From assembly GCA_916048095.2 (NCBI GenBank), contig OU696576.1, positions 6,119,664-6,183,663 on the forward strand: a DNA stretch of 64,000 bases, in the 5' to 3' direction. Source of the stretch: Sacculina carcini. Lineage: Eukaryota > Arthropoda > Thecostraca > Sacculinidae. Position 1 is the stretch's first letter, and each line of letters begins with the position of its first letter. A program made the position numbers and the translations under genes. Positions 1 through 27,211 of this stretch are shown here, in pieces. The notes under the pieces were generated by a model. That model saw only the letters and a list, made by a program, of their open reading frames with translations, ran no database searches and was not told where the DNA came from.

Positions 1-724
1 CAGCAAGTGGAGCGGTGAAACCGCGGACGTTTACATGTCCGCTCTGAGGAAACTTGCAAAACTGGCCGAAATCGAGAACGAGGACGTTCTCAAAAATGCT
101 TTCGTGGTCGGTATGCCGCGAGATGTGTCTCGGGAGCTTAGAACAATGCCGAACATAAAGACGATTGGACTGGATGCCGTTATAGAAAGAGCCCGGGTAT
201 TGTTGGAGGATGAGAGCGGAGACGCGGCGATGGTCTCAAAGAACGCGCAACCTACACCGGTCGAGGACAAGAAGCTGTACGGCGGGTGTTTTTTTGTGTG
301 GAGGACCGCACTTGGCGAGGAACTGTGGTCGTGCCGTTCGTAGAGGACGTCGCCAGGTGGAATGCTTGCGATGTGGAGGACCGCACTTTAAGCGATACTG
401 CCCGCAGCCTTCAGACGTCGTTGACTACTCGGGAAACGACGAGGGGAGAACTGGTGCGCCGGCAGTTCTCCCGGCTTTCAACGGGCAGTAGAGGCGTTAC
501 CGTGTGTCCCAGCCACTGTCAACGGACATCAAGTGAGTGCGGTTGTCGATACGGGGCGCACCAAAACGATGGTACTGCGACAATACGTTGGTCATGTTCA
601 TGGTTCTTGTCGTGTAACCAGTGTTGATGGTCGGAGTGTCGAGTGCGCGGGTACCGCGACGGTGCTGTTGTCCGTTGGAGGTGAGCTTTTTCGTTTTCAT
701 GTTATTTTAGTTGATAAGTTGTAG
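1..724 (+). pseudogene. gag tail, double zinc knuckle and aspartic protease, frameshifted
   Basis: From position 2 an open frame encodes a helical gag segment (WSGETADVYMSALRKLAKL...) that resembles the relic at 58953-59400. A run of seven T at 289-295 breaks the frame: without one T the text reads CF(F/L)CGGPHLARNC, a zinc knuckle. A second knuckle, CLRCGGPHFKRYC, follows at about 365-400. Both have CX2CX3HX4C spacing, one residue shorter than the usual CCHC. A further shift leads to the protease (533-724), with VVDTGRTK as the DTG site and ILGMDA just after a stop at 722-724. With at least two frame breaks and a stop, no functional Gag-protease can be made from this copy. Confidence 0.75.
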
Positions 725-736
725 GGTGACGTCAGA

Positions 737-2239
737 ATGATTCTTGGGATGGACGCGATCATGAGGCTTGGGGGCGCTTATATTGGAGCAGGAGGAGTGG
801 TGTTTGGTGCGAGAGGTGTCCAGCGAGGTGTTTCGAGCGAGGGCAAATTGGTAGGCCCGATGAAAGATGCTGTCTGCGTAGTGAGCGAGAGTACACGACG
901 TGACTGCGGGGAAACGCCCATTGAGAATACGACACGGTGTATTTTCATTGATCACTGTGACTTTGAAGCGAAATTTGACGGCAGCGGCTGGGTGGTCAAA
1001 TGGAAGTGGAGAGACGGGCCGCCCGTTTTGAGTAATACTGTCGGTTGTTACAACAGTGTTCGTGATCCAAAACTGAAGCCAAGATTTGACGAAGAGATCA
1101 AACGTTGGATCTCACTTGGTTGGCTGAAACCATGTAACTCTGCTGGAGGTGTTTTGCCTTTGATGGCAGTTGACCAATCCAACAAGAATAAGGTGAGACC
1201 TGTGCTCGACTTCAGGGAACTTAATTCGCACGTACAATGCCACGCAGGCTACGACGCACCGGTATGTGGTGAAACACTCAGAAGATGGAGGAAATGGACA
1301 GCCCCTCTGAAATTGTTTGATTTAAAATCAACTTACCTAGAGATTGGAGTGGATGAAAGCCTTTGGAAGTACGAACAAGTGGAGTACGGGAATTCGAGAT
1401 CCTTTCTGACAAGGCTTGGTTTTGGGCTCAACTGCGCACCCCACATCATGACCAAGATTCTAGCTAAGGTTTTGAGCCAAGACGAGCGCATTCAAAGTGC
1501 CACTGACTCGTACATCGACGACATACTGGTGAACGAAAGCATCGTCAGTGCAGATGAAGTAGTTCTCCATCTCCGGAAATACGGGCTAGTCGCAAAGGAT
1601 CCCGAAAAATTAGACAACGGGCGTGTGCTCGGTTTGCAACTAGTTACCCACGGAAGTGGTGAGTTGATGTTTCGGCGAGGCAACAAGGTGCCAAAATCCG
1701 TTGAAGCTGGGCTTACTAAACGTGGCCTATTTTCGCTATGTGGGAAGCTGGTGGGGCACTACCCTGTAGCGGGCTGGTTAAGGGTGGCAACCAGTTTCGT
1801 GAAGAGGTCATCACAGGAGTGTGCATGGGAGGACGTTGTCAGTGGGAGCACATTGAGAATGGCGAACTCGATGCTTGGAATGGTTGAAGAATGTGACCCT
1901 GTTCGAGGAAAGTGGTATGTACCCAAATCAAAGAAAGGAAAGGTGTGGTGTGATGCCAGCAGTCTGGCATTGTGTGTTTTGCTGGAAATAGACGGATCAG
2001 GAGTGGAAGACGCATCGTGGTTGCGCAAAACGAATGACGCCAATCACATTAACCTCGTCGAGCTGGACGCCGTACTAAAGGGAATCAATCTAGCTGTCAA
2101 GTGGGATTTGGACGAGATTGAGGTGATTACTGATTCAATGACAGTTATGGGGTGGCTGAGGTCTACGCTTAGTGGTGAGAGCAGAGTATTGTATTGTATT
2201 GTATCATTTATTGCCAAAAAAAAAACATCACACAGGTAA
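737..2239 (+). pseudogene. Reverse transcriptase and RNase H segment of the LTR element
   Basis: This 500-codon frame carries RT motifs: RPVLDFRELN, FDLKSTYLEIGVDESLW (motif A), TRLGFGLNCAP and SYIDDI (motif C). A linker containing GLVAKDPEKL and GRVLGLQL follows, then RNase H with VWCDAS, VELDAV and VITDSM supplying the acidic residues. The frame is long and catalytically complete, but upstream gag-PR is in broken frames and the RNase H end runs into an inserted fragment and stops at 2239. The corresponding part of the copy at 60.3-60.8 kb is badly decayed, yet shares GRVL.LAL and the phrase RDLFAICGNIVGH (here RGLFSLCGKLVGH). That is enough to assign both to one family. Confidence 0.8.
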
Positions 2240-2262
2240 CACAAAATAACAAAATAATAGAG
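2188..2262 (-). repeat. Short 3'-tail fragment of a non-LTR retrotransposon inserted between RNase H and integrase
   Basis: On the minus strand the insert ends with an AATAAA signal followed by ATACA-type repeats; on the plus strand it reads GTATTGTATTGTATTGTATC. An A10 run lies at about 2217-2226. It separates RNase H (ending LRSTLSGE) from the continuation VLILLRLGLLSAMV, which normally follow each other in this family. No clean target-site duplication is visible, and the boundaries are good to about 10 bp. Confidence 0.5.
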
Positions 2263-3434
2263 TGAAGAGTAGCAGTGCGGCTGTAGTGTTGATTCTGCTC
2301 CGGCTCGGCCTCCTGAGCGCCATGGTCACCGAGCTTGCGATCACAATCAAACACTCATTCATAAGGTCTGAAAGTAACAAAGCGGATAGGCTAACGCGTG
2401 TTCCCAAGTCATGGCTGGAACTACGCCGTGAAAACAGTGACGAAATATGTACATTGACACTTCATGAAATGCATGCACAACATCATTTTGGAGTGGACAG
2501 GACTCGCTCGTTGGCGAGAATGGTGGACCAAGATACGACAAGGTCCCAGGTAAAAAGATGTGTCAGAGAGTGCGTTCAATGCCAGTCGATTGATCCGGCG
2601 CCGTCTAGCCATCAACCTGGAGATCTGAGTGTGGACGAAAACTGGTGTCGACTGGCGGCAGATGTGACCCAGTACAGAGGCCAGTCTTATCTGACAATCG
2701 TGGATTCTGGGCCTTTTAGGTTCGTCGTGTGGAAAAGAATACGGTCGGAAAACGCTGACGATATCGCGAGTGTAATTCACGAGCTTTTCCTCGAACGTGG
2801 ACCGGCTGCAGAACTTCTCCTAGACAACAGCCCAGCTTTCAAGTCATCAAAGCTTGCGGTTGCTTGCGATAGATGGGGTGTGAAGCACAGATATCGTGCA
2901 GCATATAGACCCTCAGGTAACGGAATCGTCGAGCGGCACCATAGGACGATCAAACGTATGGCGGAGCGGTGCAGAACAACACCTATCGAGGTGTTGTTTT
3001 GGTACAATATGGCCCCAGCAGACTCCAACAAGGCGACGGTGTCCCCCGCGCATGGCATTTATAAGTATCAGTGGCGACATCCGTCGGCGAGGAAGGATCT
3101 TCCTGAGGAAGATGGTGGTGTTTGGCGTGTTGGTGATGACGTCTGGGTGAAGCCGCCGGATGCACGTTGTACGACGCGCTGGAGAAGAGGTCGCATCACC
3201 GGAGTAGTTTCGCCCAACAACGTCGAAGTTGACGGTGTGTCACGCCACGTTCTGGACATTCGGCGAGTATTAGGGAGGGAGTCCGAGGACGAGAGCGAAA
3301 ATTCACAGGACGAGGCGGATCCGGTGATTTACCAAGAACGTGTTGAGAACGTGAATCAAGAGCCGGAACCCGAGTTTGTGCCAAGGTCAACGCGAGAAAG
3401 ACGAGCACCGGCGTGGCTCGACGACTACGTATAA
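2262..3434 (+). pseudogene. Integrase segment of the LTR element (open, catalytic residues present)
   Basis: The 390-codon frame encodes the RNase H/connection remnant, then an HHCC zinc finger (MHAQHHFGVDRTRS ... RECVQCQ). The DDE core follows: D in LAADVTQYRGQSY, D in LLDNSPAF, E in GNGIVERHHRTIKR. A basic, acidic C-terminal tail ends at a TAA. The ORF is intact, but it has no start in proper context and depends on an upstream reading frame that is disrupted. I therefore treat it as part of a dead element and not as a host gene. Confidence 0.8.
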
Positions 3435-4447
3435 CTTTACCTGTATGTTAATATGTCTGATAATTTTGATGTGTACATCATGGGGGCGTGTGGTGTATTA
3501 CTGTGGTATTAGTGCGTGTGTGTGTGCGTTCGGGATATGGTGCTTGCATAAGCAAGTGTGTATGTGTATGTGAGTGGAAGTGTGCGTGTTTGTGTGGCTG
3601 TGATCCTTGCGCGAGCGGTAGGTGTTTGTTTGGTGAATGCGTGCGTGTCTGGTTGTACAGGCAGATGGTGTGCATGTATGTGTTTGTGTGTGGGAGCGCG
3701 CGTGTACTGCACTTTGTTGGTAACTAGGGGAAATGTGGAGCGTTCGAGGGCAGTTGGTTTAGTGGTGTGAACTGGGAGCGTGGGGCGAACGAGTGCGTTG
3801 GCAAGAGGGTATCTGTTTTGTGTGGAGTTAACGCTTTGTTGCGGGATCGTGTAGATTCGTGCGTGGATTCGTGGTCATTAACATATCGCAGTTTTCATCA
3901 CGTTAGTTTTTCTGTACATCGTTGTTTAATACATTCACATGTAACATGCAAATGCAGAAACTACAAAACTGCAGAGAAAAACATGTCAACATACATGGCA
4001 AATTATATAGGTCGTGTCAAGAAACAGAATATAGGTGTAATTACAAAAGGCAGCACGTAAGTAAATAAAGATGTCACTACAAATATAACATGCGAATCAG
4101 GCAGACATGCAAACATAAACAAGCTCACATACAAACAAGTATAGAGGATACAGTTATGAGCAAGTCATTTAATCTAATATCGAGAAAAGGTCTAGCATGC
4201 ACACATACAAAACAAGTACAAATAATGCAATTATGAGCATGCTTTTAGCTTTTGTGCTTTTAGCATTATGAGTAGGTCATTTAATCTAATAGCGAGAGAA
4301 GGTCAGAATGTAGTAGCTTCGAGAATGATTTAACATAAGTGGAGGAGAGCAGTTCATATGGAAGGTTGTTGTACATACGTGGTGCAGTAAACTGAAGAGA
4401 GCGTGTCGACCAGAAGGATTCACAAAGAGAACGAGGTTAAAGGAGTA
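3435..4447 (+). other. Gene-free region; possible 3' LTR and A/T-rich flank
   Basis: The first part (3480-3720) is GT-rich and low in complexity. It may be the LTR of the preceding element, beginning TGTGGTG after a G-run at 3481-3487. From about 3900 the sequence is A-rich without a credible reading frame. A short direct repeat of TCATTTAATCTAATA(T/G)CGAG occurs at about 4166 and 4278. No gene is seen. Confidence 0.4.
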
Positions 4448-4455
4448 CTTTGAAC

Positions 4456-4631
4456 CAGAGCCGTTGCGAGGAACTATGGGCCCCCCCCCCCCGAAGGCAA
4501 CACTTGGGGCCCCCATTGTGAATATTGAATGCATTTATTAGACATAATCACATAATACGTGAAGCAAAGGGGCCCCTCAACATTCGGGCCCCCCCGGCCG
4601 GGGGGTACGGGGGGCGATTGCTACGGCTCTG
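4456..4631. mobile_element. hAT MITE, family 1 (TIR CAGAGCCGT), copy 1
   Basis: The ends are inverted (CAGAGCCGTTGCGAGG left; reverse complement of right end CAGAGCCGTAGCAATC). They are flanked by a perfect 8-bp duplication CTTTGAAC (4448-4455 and 4632-4639). The inside is C/G-homopolymer rich and non-coding. The 8-bp duplication and CAG...CTG termini are hAT hallmarks. A second copy is at 39270-39450. Confidence 0.92.
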
Positions 4632-4639
4632 CTTTGAAC

Positions 4640-5470
4640 TGTCGTGTATCACGAGGACCAACATGTGGCGATAGGAGTTCTAGAACATACTGCGGTGAAT
4701 CAGAAAGATGTAAGAGCTTGTATGTCAGTAAACAGATTTTATGATGAATGCGGTAGGGTATGGGTAGGATACCCAGGTCACGTAGATGGGATGATGTGGG
4801 GTGATGTGGAGGAAGGCGAAGGATGAAACGACAGGCTTGATCAAGGATAGACTGCAGTATGTTATAGGATTTCTGTGGAAGGTGTAGAAATTGTGAATTG
4901 CAGTAGTCATTGTGTGGTTTTTCTTCTACTGCACGGCCCTCCATGAGGCGAATTAGAAAAGACGATGTATTAAATGACACACAAAATAATGATGTGGAAA
5001 AATCAGCAAAGAAGAAAAAGACCAAATAAACCAGAACACAACGCACGCGAAAACCTCTGTCGAAAGCCGACACGCCAAAACACCAAAATAACCCACAGAA
5101 ACTCTCCACGTCCGAGCCACGACAAACCGCCACACACATTCACTCCAAAGTTCGCACACAGACATACAAACCCGCACATACACGCCTAAGCACACTCGCG
5201 CACACAACCCATCCCCATCCCCAAGTCCTAACAGGTCAGCTTATGCGTACACATACACACACTCGCGCGCGCACACACGTACACACACTCACACACACAC
5301 ACACACACACACACGTTCAGACCATGAAACCCACACAGACACATACACTCACACACTCGCGCATGCGTACACTTCCTAATGCAAACGCTCATACGTGCAT
5401 ACTCACATATACAACTATAAATATACATACATTCACACATTGGGAAATAAAACATTATACTGTATTATAG
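4640..5470. repeat. Gene-free stretch ending in (AC)n-rich low-complexity DNA
   Basis: From 4640 to 5240 I see no supported gene; the open frames are short and lack domains. From about 5150 the sequence is AC-rich, with a clean dinucleotide run at 5281-5314 and further CA-rich text to about 5450. Confidence 0.6.
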
Positions 5471-6300
5471 AAGACAAAATTTCCAGCACCATGGTGTAAT
5501 ATATTTAGATTTTTGATACTTAGTTGTTGATAGATAGTGTAAAATATTAATTAATTTTGGTCGCCCAATGTTCAAGTAAAGTTATGTATGCAAGTAAGAT
5601 TTTTGTCAATTTTACACATTTTTTAATTTCTCTTTGGGTATAAATTACAGCCTCTCTTGTAGAACACAAAATTCTCTACACAGTGGTATACTTTTATAGC
5701 TGTGCGACCGATGGTTTATGAGGAGTAGATGGCAGAATATTGACCAAAATATTCCCGTTTTTCAGTGTTAATTTTGTATTTTTGACTTTGTCATTTTGAC
5801 TTTACACCGCCGTGATTTTTTAACGGTAAAATTTAGAAAAATAAAATTATACACTATTGTAGATAGCATAATATCCAACATGCTGGTTTAATTTATTTAC
5901 ATGTGTGTTACATAATTAGTTGCTGAGAAAGAGTGAAAAAGTTAATTAATTTTGGTCGCCCGATGGTCAAGTAAAATTTTGGATGCAGATTAAAATTTTG
6001 CCATTTTTATATGTTTTATCAATCATTTTTGTGTATAAATTATAACCTATCTTATAGAACCCAACATTTTCTACACAGTGGTGTAATTTGTATAGCTGAG
6101 CCATTGCTGGTTTATGAGGAGTAAATGGCAGAATATTGGCCAAAATTTGCTCATTTTCAGGGCTAATTTTGTCTTTACACGGCTATAACTTTTATAGATT
6201 ATGTTTCCAGCTTGAAATTTAATTTTTCTTGTAGACAAGCAGAGTTCCAACATGATGATGTAAATTTTTAGCGGGTACATCAGGTGGTTGAGGAGCAGCA
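5471..6300. repeat. Tandem repeat of about 395 bp with an internal half-unit of about 200 bp
   Basis: TTAATTAATTTTGGTCGCCC occurs at about 5548 and again 395 bp later. GAGTA(G/A)ATGGCAGAATATTG occurs at 5723 and 6119. A third, partial unit continues from about 6180 (tcCAACATGATGATGTAA). Within a unit, lines such as CACAGTGGTaTAc and CA.CATGcTGGTtTAAt recur about every 200 bp. This suggests a dimeric monomer about 195-200 bp long. AT-rich and non-coding. Confidence 0.7.
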
Positions 6301-6335
6301 GCAGGAAGAAAATGGACCAAGGCGGGTGGGACAGA

Positions 6336-6449
6336 CACACACACATACACACACACACACACACACGCAGACAGACACACAGAGGATCTTTTTTTTATAG
6401 AAATAGAATTGTATTTGTGTTAGAATTGTATTATAAGTTGTATATAGAA

Positions 6450-6495
<46 letters not shown>

Positions 6496-6823
6496 GGGGG
6501 TCCCATGTATTGCCGTCAGGGGGGTCATAAGACCTTGTGTCCCCTCTGGCTGAGATTACTGTTGGCCACACATACACGTCACATGATCCTGAGATAAGTC
6601 ACTTTGCTGTCTTGCTCAATGCAATATCCTGTGTCTGTCGTGTGCTCTCTGTTATCCATCTGGATTCGACCACCTCGTGCAGATAATTTGCAGTCCACAG
6701 CGACGAGAATTAGGCGCCGAGTCACAACAGACATTCCGGCGCCAGGCATGTGTCATGAGACCACTCAGCCAGACTCAATGCACTAATCTTCGTGTGTCTG
6801 TGTGTGTGTGTGCGTGTGCGTGT

Positions 6824-6868
<45 letters not shown>

Positions 6869-7080
6869 GGTGTGTATGAGTGTAATTTATCTGTGATTGC
6901 GTGTTAATTGGACGCTGTGGAACACACAGACACACATACACGCACAGGTACGCACACACACACATATGGACATGCATTTAAACTCAGACACACATACACA
7001 CACACACATAAACATGCATTTACACTCAGACACACATGCACACAGACACACAGACATGCATTTGGTCCCCCAGAATTTTG
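6336..7080. repeat. Microsatellite cluster: (AC)n, (GATA)n, (GT)n and CA-rich DNA
   Basis: The runs are (AC)n at 6336-6366, (ATAG)n at 6447-6494, (GT)n at 6791-6866, and a degenerate CA-rich block at 6920-7050 that repeats the phrase (g/a)CATGCATTTa.ACTCAGACACACAT. Between them, 6500-6780 has no supported gene. Confidence 0.8.
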
Positions 7081-7400
7081 CACGGAGATTTATTGTGACG
7101 GATGCGTGTTTTTTCACTGCACTCCAACATGTTTTCATCGTTCACCACAGATCAACCACGTTTCGACGCCCTTGGCCGTTTTGATATTCAATTGACTCCA
7201 TCAATGAAACTTTTCTTGTCCAACATTAGCATAGCCATATTAGTGCATCTTTTTAACTTGTGCTGTTTATATATTTGACTGTTAGTTTTATTCGCTGTAA
7301 ATTAAGGCTCAATTTAGTTCGTATGTATCAAGATAAATATGATGCTCACATAAAGTTCACTTAGCGATAAACCTCTATTTGACCGGCACCACGGAGTAAC

Positions 7401-8121
7401 CAGGGCCGGATTTAGGGGGGGGGGAGAGGGCGCCTGCCCAGAGGCCTCCACATTTTAGGGGGCCTCAAAAAGACCCAGGTTTGAATATTTTCAGTAAATG
7501 AGGATATAGTATAAGATATAGTATAGGATAGAATAAGTGTATAAGGAATATAAGTTATTGGCGTCAGGAATAAAACAAAAGCATGCTATTCATGATTTAT
7601 CTTTCTTCATCACGGAAAACTGCAGTAAAACCAAACAATGACTTTGACATATTAGTCACCAAATTTGCAATGGTCAAGTCTCGTAACGTGTTTGGTCTGT
7701 AAATACAGATACCGCTATAGTTGTTTCTATTCTACGAAGAAACTTTGGTTTTGATTTTAAGATTGGCGGCACTGAGTATGCTTCCTAATCACATTGGAAA
7801 AATGGTATGTTTGTACAGTTAGGTGTGGAGAGTCCTGATTAATGGAGGCAAACTAACATATTTAGATTTATGCTAATAAAAAATATGCTATCTATTTGGC
7901 ATTGTTTTTCATAATGTTTTCATACTCGAGTGTACATAGTCAGGAGAGGTCATTTTGCAAACGTGATTAAGATGACCAAAATTAATTACTGGCAAGACCG
8001 GCAATGATGATTCCCGGTGGAGTTTACAGCGTCCACCGATGAGGCTTGCTTCGCTCGCCACACGCCTCAAGCAGAGAAGGCCTCCACTCATAGATTGCCC
8101 AGGGGCCGAAATCCGGCACTG
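7401..8121. mobile_element. Non-autonomous hAT element (TIR CAGGGCCGGATTT)
   Basis: Termini CAGGGCCGGATTTAGG and, inverted, CAGTGCCGGATTTCGG are flanked by the 8-bp duplication GGAGTAAC/GGAGAAAC (7393-7400, 8122-8129; 7 of 8 identical). The inside has no transposase frame. It is nested in the TA-flanked MITE that begins at 7364. Confidence 0.88.
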
Positions 8122-8728
8122 GGAGAAACAATTTAAAAACTTTCCTATTGAACACGTTCCTATTGAATATCACCTCTAATTTAATGCCATTTTTTATGTT
8201 TCTCGCTAATAGCTATTACTATGCTTTGACTGAGTGATTATAGCTGACTGGCATATACTGTCATATGACTATATACTGGCATATGACTGGCAATAGCTAT
8301 GACTGAGTGATTTCTATTAGTGAATTTGTAATAACTAGAGTTGGGAATTTTATGTGATCACATAAATATTTGTTCACATAAAATGTCATTTGAATAAAAA
8401 AAACATAAAATGCCATTTTCACCAAAATTAATGTCAAATATATATAATTATATAGGTTGCGCCTGGAATTAATCTATTTTGTTAGTAATTGTAATTACAC
8501 AGATGACGGATTCAATACGCTACGATACTCTCAAACACGTACAATATTAACGCCAGCAATGTTAACAATGGGAATATAGCAACGTTCCTGATAGCTTCTC
8601 ATGTCCGTATATCAAAAGGGTCTCACGGTATATACCCCTAGTACACAGAGTGTCTGCAATAACTCGCTATGAAGACCAAATCACTCCAAGCTAGGTACAC
8701 GTGGCATGGATTTTTTGGGAAGGTAGAA

Positions 8729-8810
8729 TACATACATACATACATACATACATACATACAATACATACATACATACATACATACATACATACATACATAC
8801 ATACATACAT
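8729..8810. repeat. (TACA)n microsatellite
   Basis: About 20 tandem TACA units with one interruption near 8758-8762. The apparent open frames on both strands here are only translations of this repeat. Confidence 0.95.
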
Positions 8811-9089
8811 GTACCTGTGTTATATATTTTCGGAAAATATTTAACTCGAATGACGCTGCATTGTCAAGTTCAAAGGGATTGAAGGAATTCAATATGAAGT
8901 CGAATTTCCCAGAAAAGCGTGTCTTACAAAAAGAGCATGTTTTGCGTTGCGTGTGAGAAAAACGTGTCGGCTGGTCACAAGTCGCAGCTCGATCAGCACA
9001 ACAAATCGGCTGCTCGCTCGAAAAACATCAAATGTACATGTAAAATAGGAGCATAGGAAATGCATGCAGGCATAGGATATGCAAGCAAG

Positions 9090-9336
9090 CATTGCGCCTA
9101 GAAACAAAATTCCAAACTGGCACCAATACATTGGCAACAACAATGGGGGATTGGAGAGGTTGAAGCCCTCGCCTCCCGAAATGTGCCAATCCCTTCTGAG
9201 TCCTCCAAAAATCACTAACATTAACATTTCGATTACAGTTTCTAGTGTATCGCCAAGTCAACGCATATTTTTCCTTAGCCCCCTTACCTAGCCCCCTTAC
9301 CTAGCCCCCTACACCCATCCTGGCGCCGCTGCTGCA
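9090..9336. repeat. Dispersed repeat family A (hAT-like), copy 1
   Basis: It shares phrases with 16961-17165 and 39807-39950: gagCCCcC.aAAAAT..CTgACcaT.AACaTTT, and GCATATTTTTC followed by C-rich text. It ends in CTGGCGCCGCTGCTG, whose inverse (CAG.AGCGGCGCCAG) looks like a hAT terminus. The same end also occurs at about 11189-11203 (CTGGCGCCGCTACTG). No clean duplication was found here, so the boundaries are approximate. Confidence 0.45.
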
Positions 9337-10220
9337 CCCCTACCTTATCGGGAAGGCCTAATCAAGGCAGAACTTTCGCCATGCTCGACGGAAAATATGC
9401 TCCTCTGAGGGTGGCTCCCCAATGGAATGTCGCTGGATACATGCATAAAATGTAAATAATCCACGAAGGAGTTCAAAACTCACATATTATATTACAATTG
9501 AATAACATATTTTGGTGATCTTGACAACCTGGTTTTGCATTTTTTATCACATAATCAAAACGCAAAACGCCGAAAATTGTCACAACTCTGGTAATAACTT
9601 ACCAGTAATCAACTTATATTTGTGTCTGTTCAAATAAATATGTATACACTACCTGGTTCTTTTTTCATCCAAATTTTCCATCCAAATTTAACATATTTTC
9701 TCAAAATTCTGACCAGCTAGTCGAAAAATGGAGTCGAAAATAGTCGAAAAACCCTCCTATTGAACGGCACCTCTAGCTGAACGGCATTCCTTATTAACCG
9801 CCACTGCGGAGGAAAGTTTGAAAAATTGAACAGTATGCCACTCAAACAGAGGTGTACGGTATTTATATTCACATTTCATTGCATTTATGTACACACTCAC
9901 TAACTTATCAAGATTATATTATTATTGTATGGTTGTTATCACTCAATTGGTGATTTACTCAATTAAATCATACGATTTAAATTTCACTAGTAGTCGAACT
10001 AATTTCAATAATAAAGTAATCAGTGCATTCAATCGTACATTCATACAATCACTGAAGCGCTACATTTACATTGGACCAGCATAGAGTCGATTTATCCGGG
10101 CCAGCGACTGTTGCAGGCGGTGATGCTCGCCGCTGCATGGGGTCAATTTAGAAACGCGAACAGTTCTGCTATGCAGCATTCTCACACCGCATTCCATCGC
10201 TGTCGGTGTGGGCGCCTGTG

Positions 10221-10254
10221 ATTGGTGGAGAGCGTCGCTGCGCCTGTGACGTCA
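10221..10254 (+). promoter_or_regulatory. Putative WWC promoter elements: inverted CCAAT box and CRE
   Basis: About 160-190 bp before the first WWC codon lie ATTGG (10221-10225, an inverted CCAAT box) and a perfect palindromic cyclic-AMP response element TGACGTCA (10247-10254). The surrounding 10100-10410 is GC- and CpG-richer than the AT-rich DNA on both sides, as expected for a housekeeping-type promoter. No TATA box is obvious. Function is inferred from motif and position only. Confidence 0.5.
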
Positions 10255-10411
10255 CGCTGTGGAATGCGGTGGTACGACTGCAGCAACAGTTCAAGATGGA
10301 GGCCACGGCGGCTCAGTTGACGTTTAGTGTTGTCGGGTGCGCGTGCGTGTGTGTGTGCCTGCGTCTTGGTGCAGTGTTGGTGCATTGTTTGCGTATGTGC
10401 TCGTGCGTTAA

Positions 10412-27211
<16,800 letters not shown>

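Larger units (their letters stand above)
1..3434 (+). mobile_element. Decayed divergent LTR retrotransposon (gag-PR-RT-RH-IN), 5' end outside the window
   Basis: Read left to right, the region holds in order a gag tail, two zinc knuckles, an aspartic protease, reverse transcriptase with a YIDDI box, RNase H, and an HHCC/DDE integrase. This is the RT-RH-IN order of Ty3/gypsy-type elements. Reading-frame breaks around 290-530 and near 724, and a foreign insertion near 2190-2262, show that the copy is dead. The 5' LTR and the start of gag lie left of the window. A G-rich tract (gggggcg) at about 3481-3487 followed by TGTGG may be the polypurine tract and the start of a 3' LTR, but there is no second LTR to compare. 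A shorter relative lies at 58544-61344. The clade is unassigned; the RT reads TRLGFGLNCAP where canonical gypsy elements have MPFGLxNAP. Confidence 0.85.
8336..9590. mobile_element. Non-autonomous hAT element (TIR CAGAGTTG), nested in the TA-flanked MITE
   Basis: The left end is TAGAGTTGGGAATTTT and the inverted right end CAGAGTTGTGACAATTTT. A perfect 8-bp duplication GTAATAAC flanks it (8328-8335 and 9591-9598). It contains a (CATA)n microsatellite (8729-8810) and what looks like a further inserted repeat (about 9090-9336). No transposase is encoded. Confidence 0.85.
7364..9859. mobile_element. TA-flanked MITE (Tc1/mariner-pogo type), copy 1, hosting two hAT insertions
   Basis: The left end reads GCGATAAACCTCTATTTGAC. 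The reverse complement of the right end reads CCGTACACCTCTGTTTGAGT. The element sits between TA dinucleotides (7362-7363 and 9860-9861). Removing the two hAT insertions and their duplicated target sites leaves a core of about 500 bp. That core is recognisably the same as the element at 17971-18685 (shared GACTGAGTGATTTCTATTAG-like text and CGGCAC.AC.GAGGAAAG.TTGAAAAA). Confidence 0.75.

Noticed and set aside
289-297. T7 run as a programmed -1 frameshift site in gag
   Set aside because: The downstream zinc knuckle lies in the +1, not the -1, frame, and other breaks follow; a simple one-base insertion explains it better.
3488-3990. Defined 3' LTR for the first element
   Set aside because: A plausible start exists after a G-run, but without a partner LTR or a target duplication the end cannot be set.
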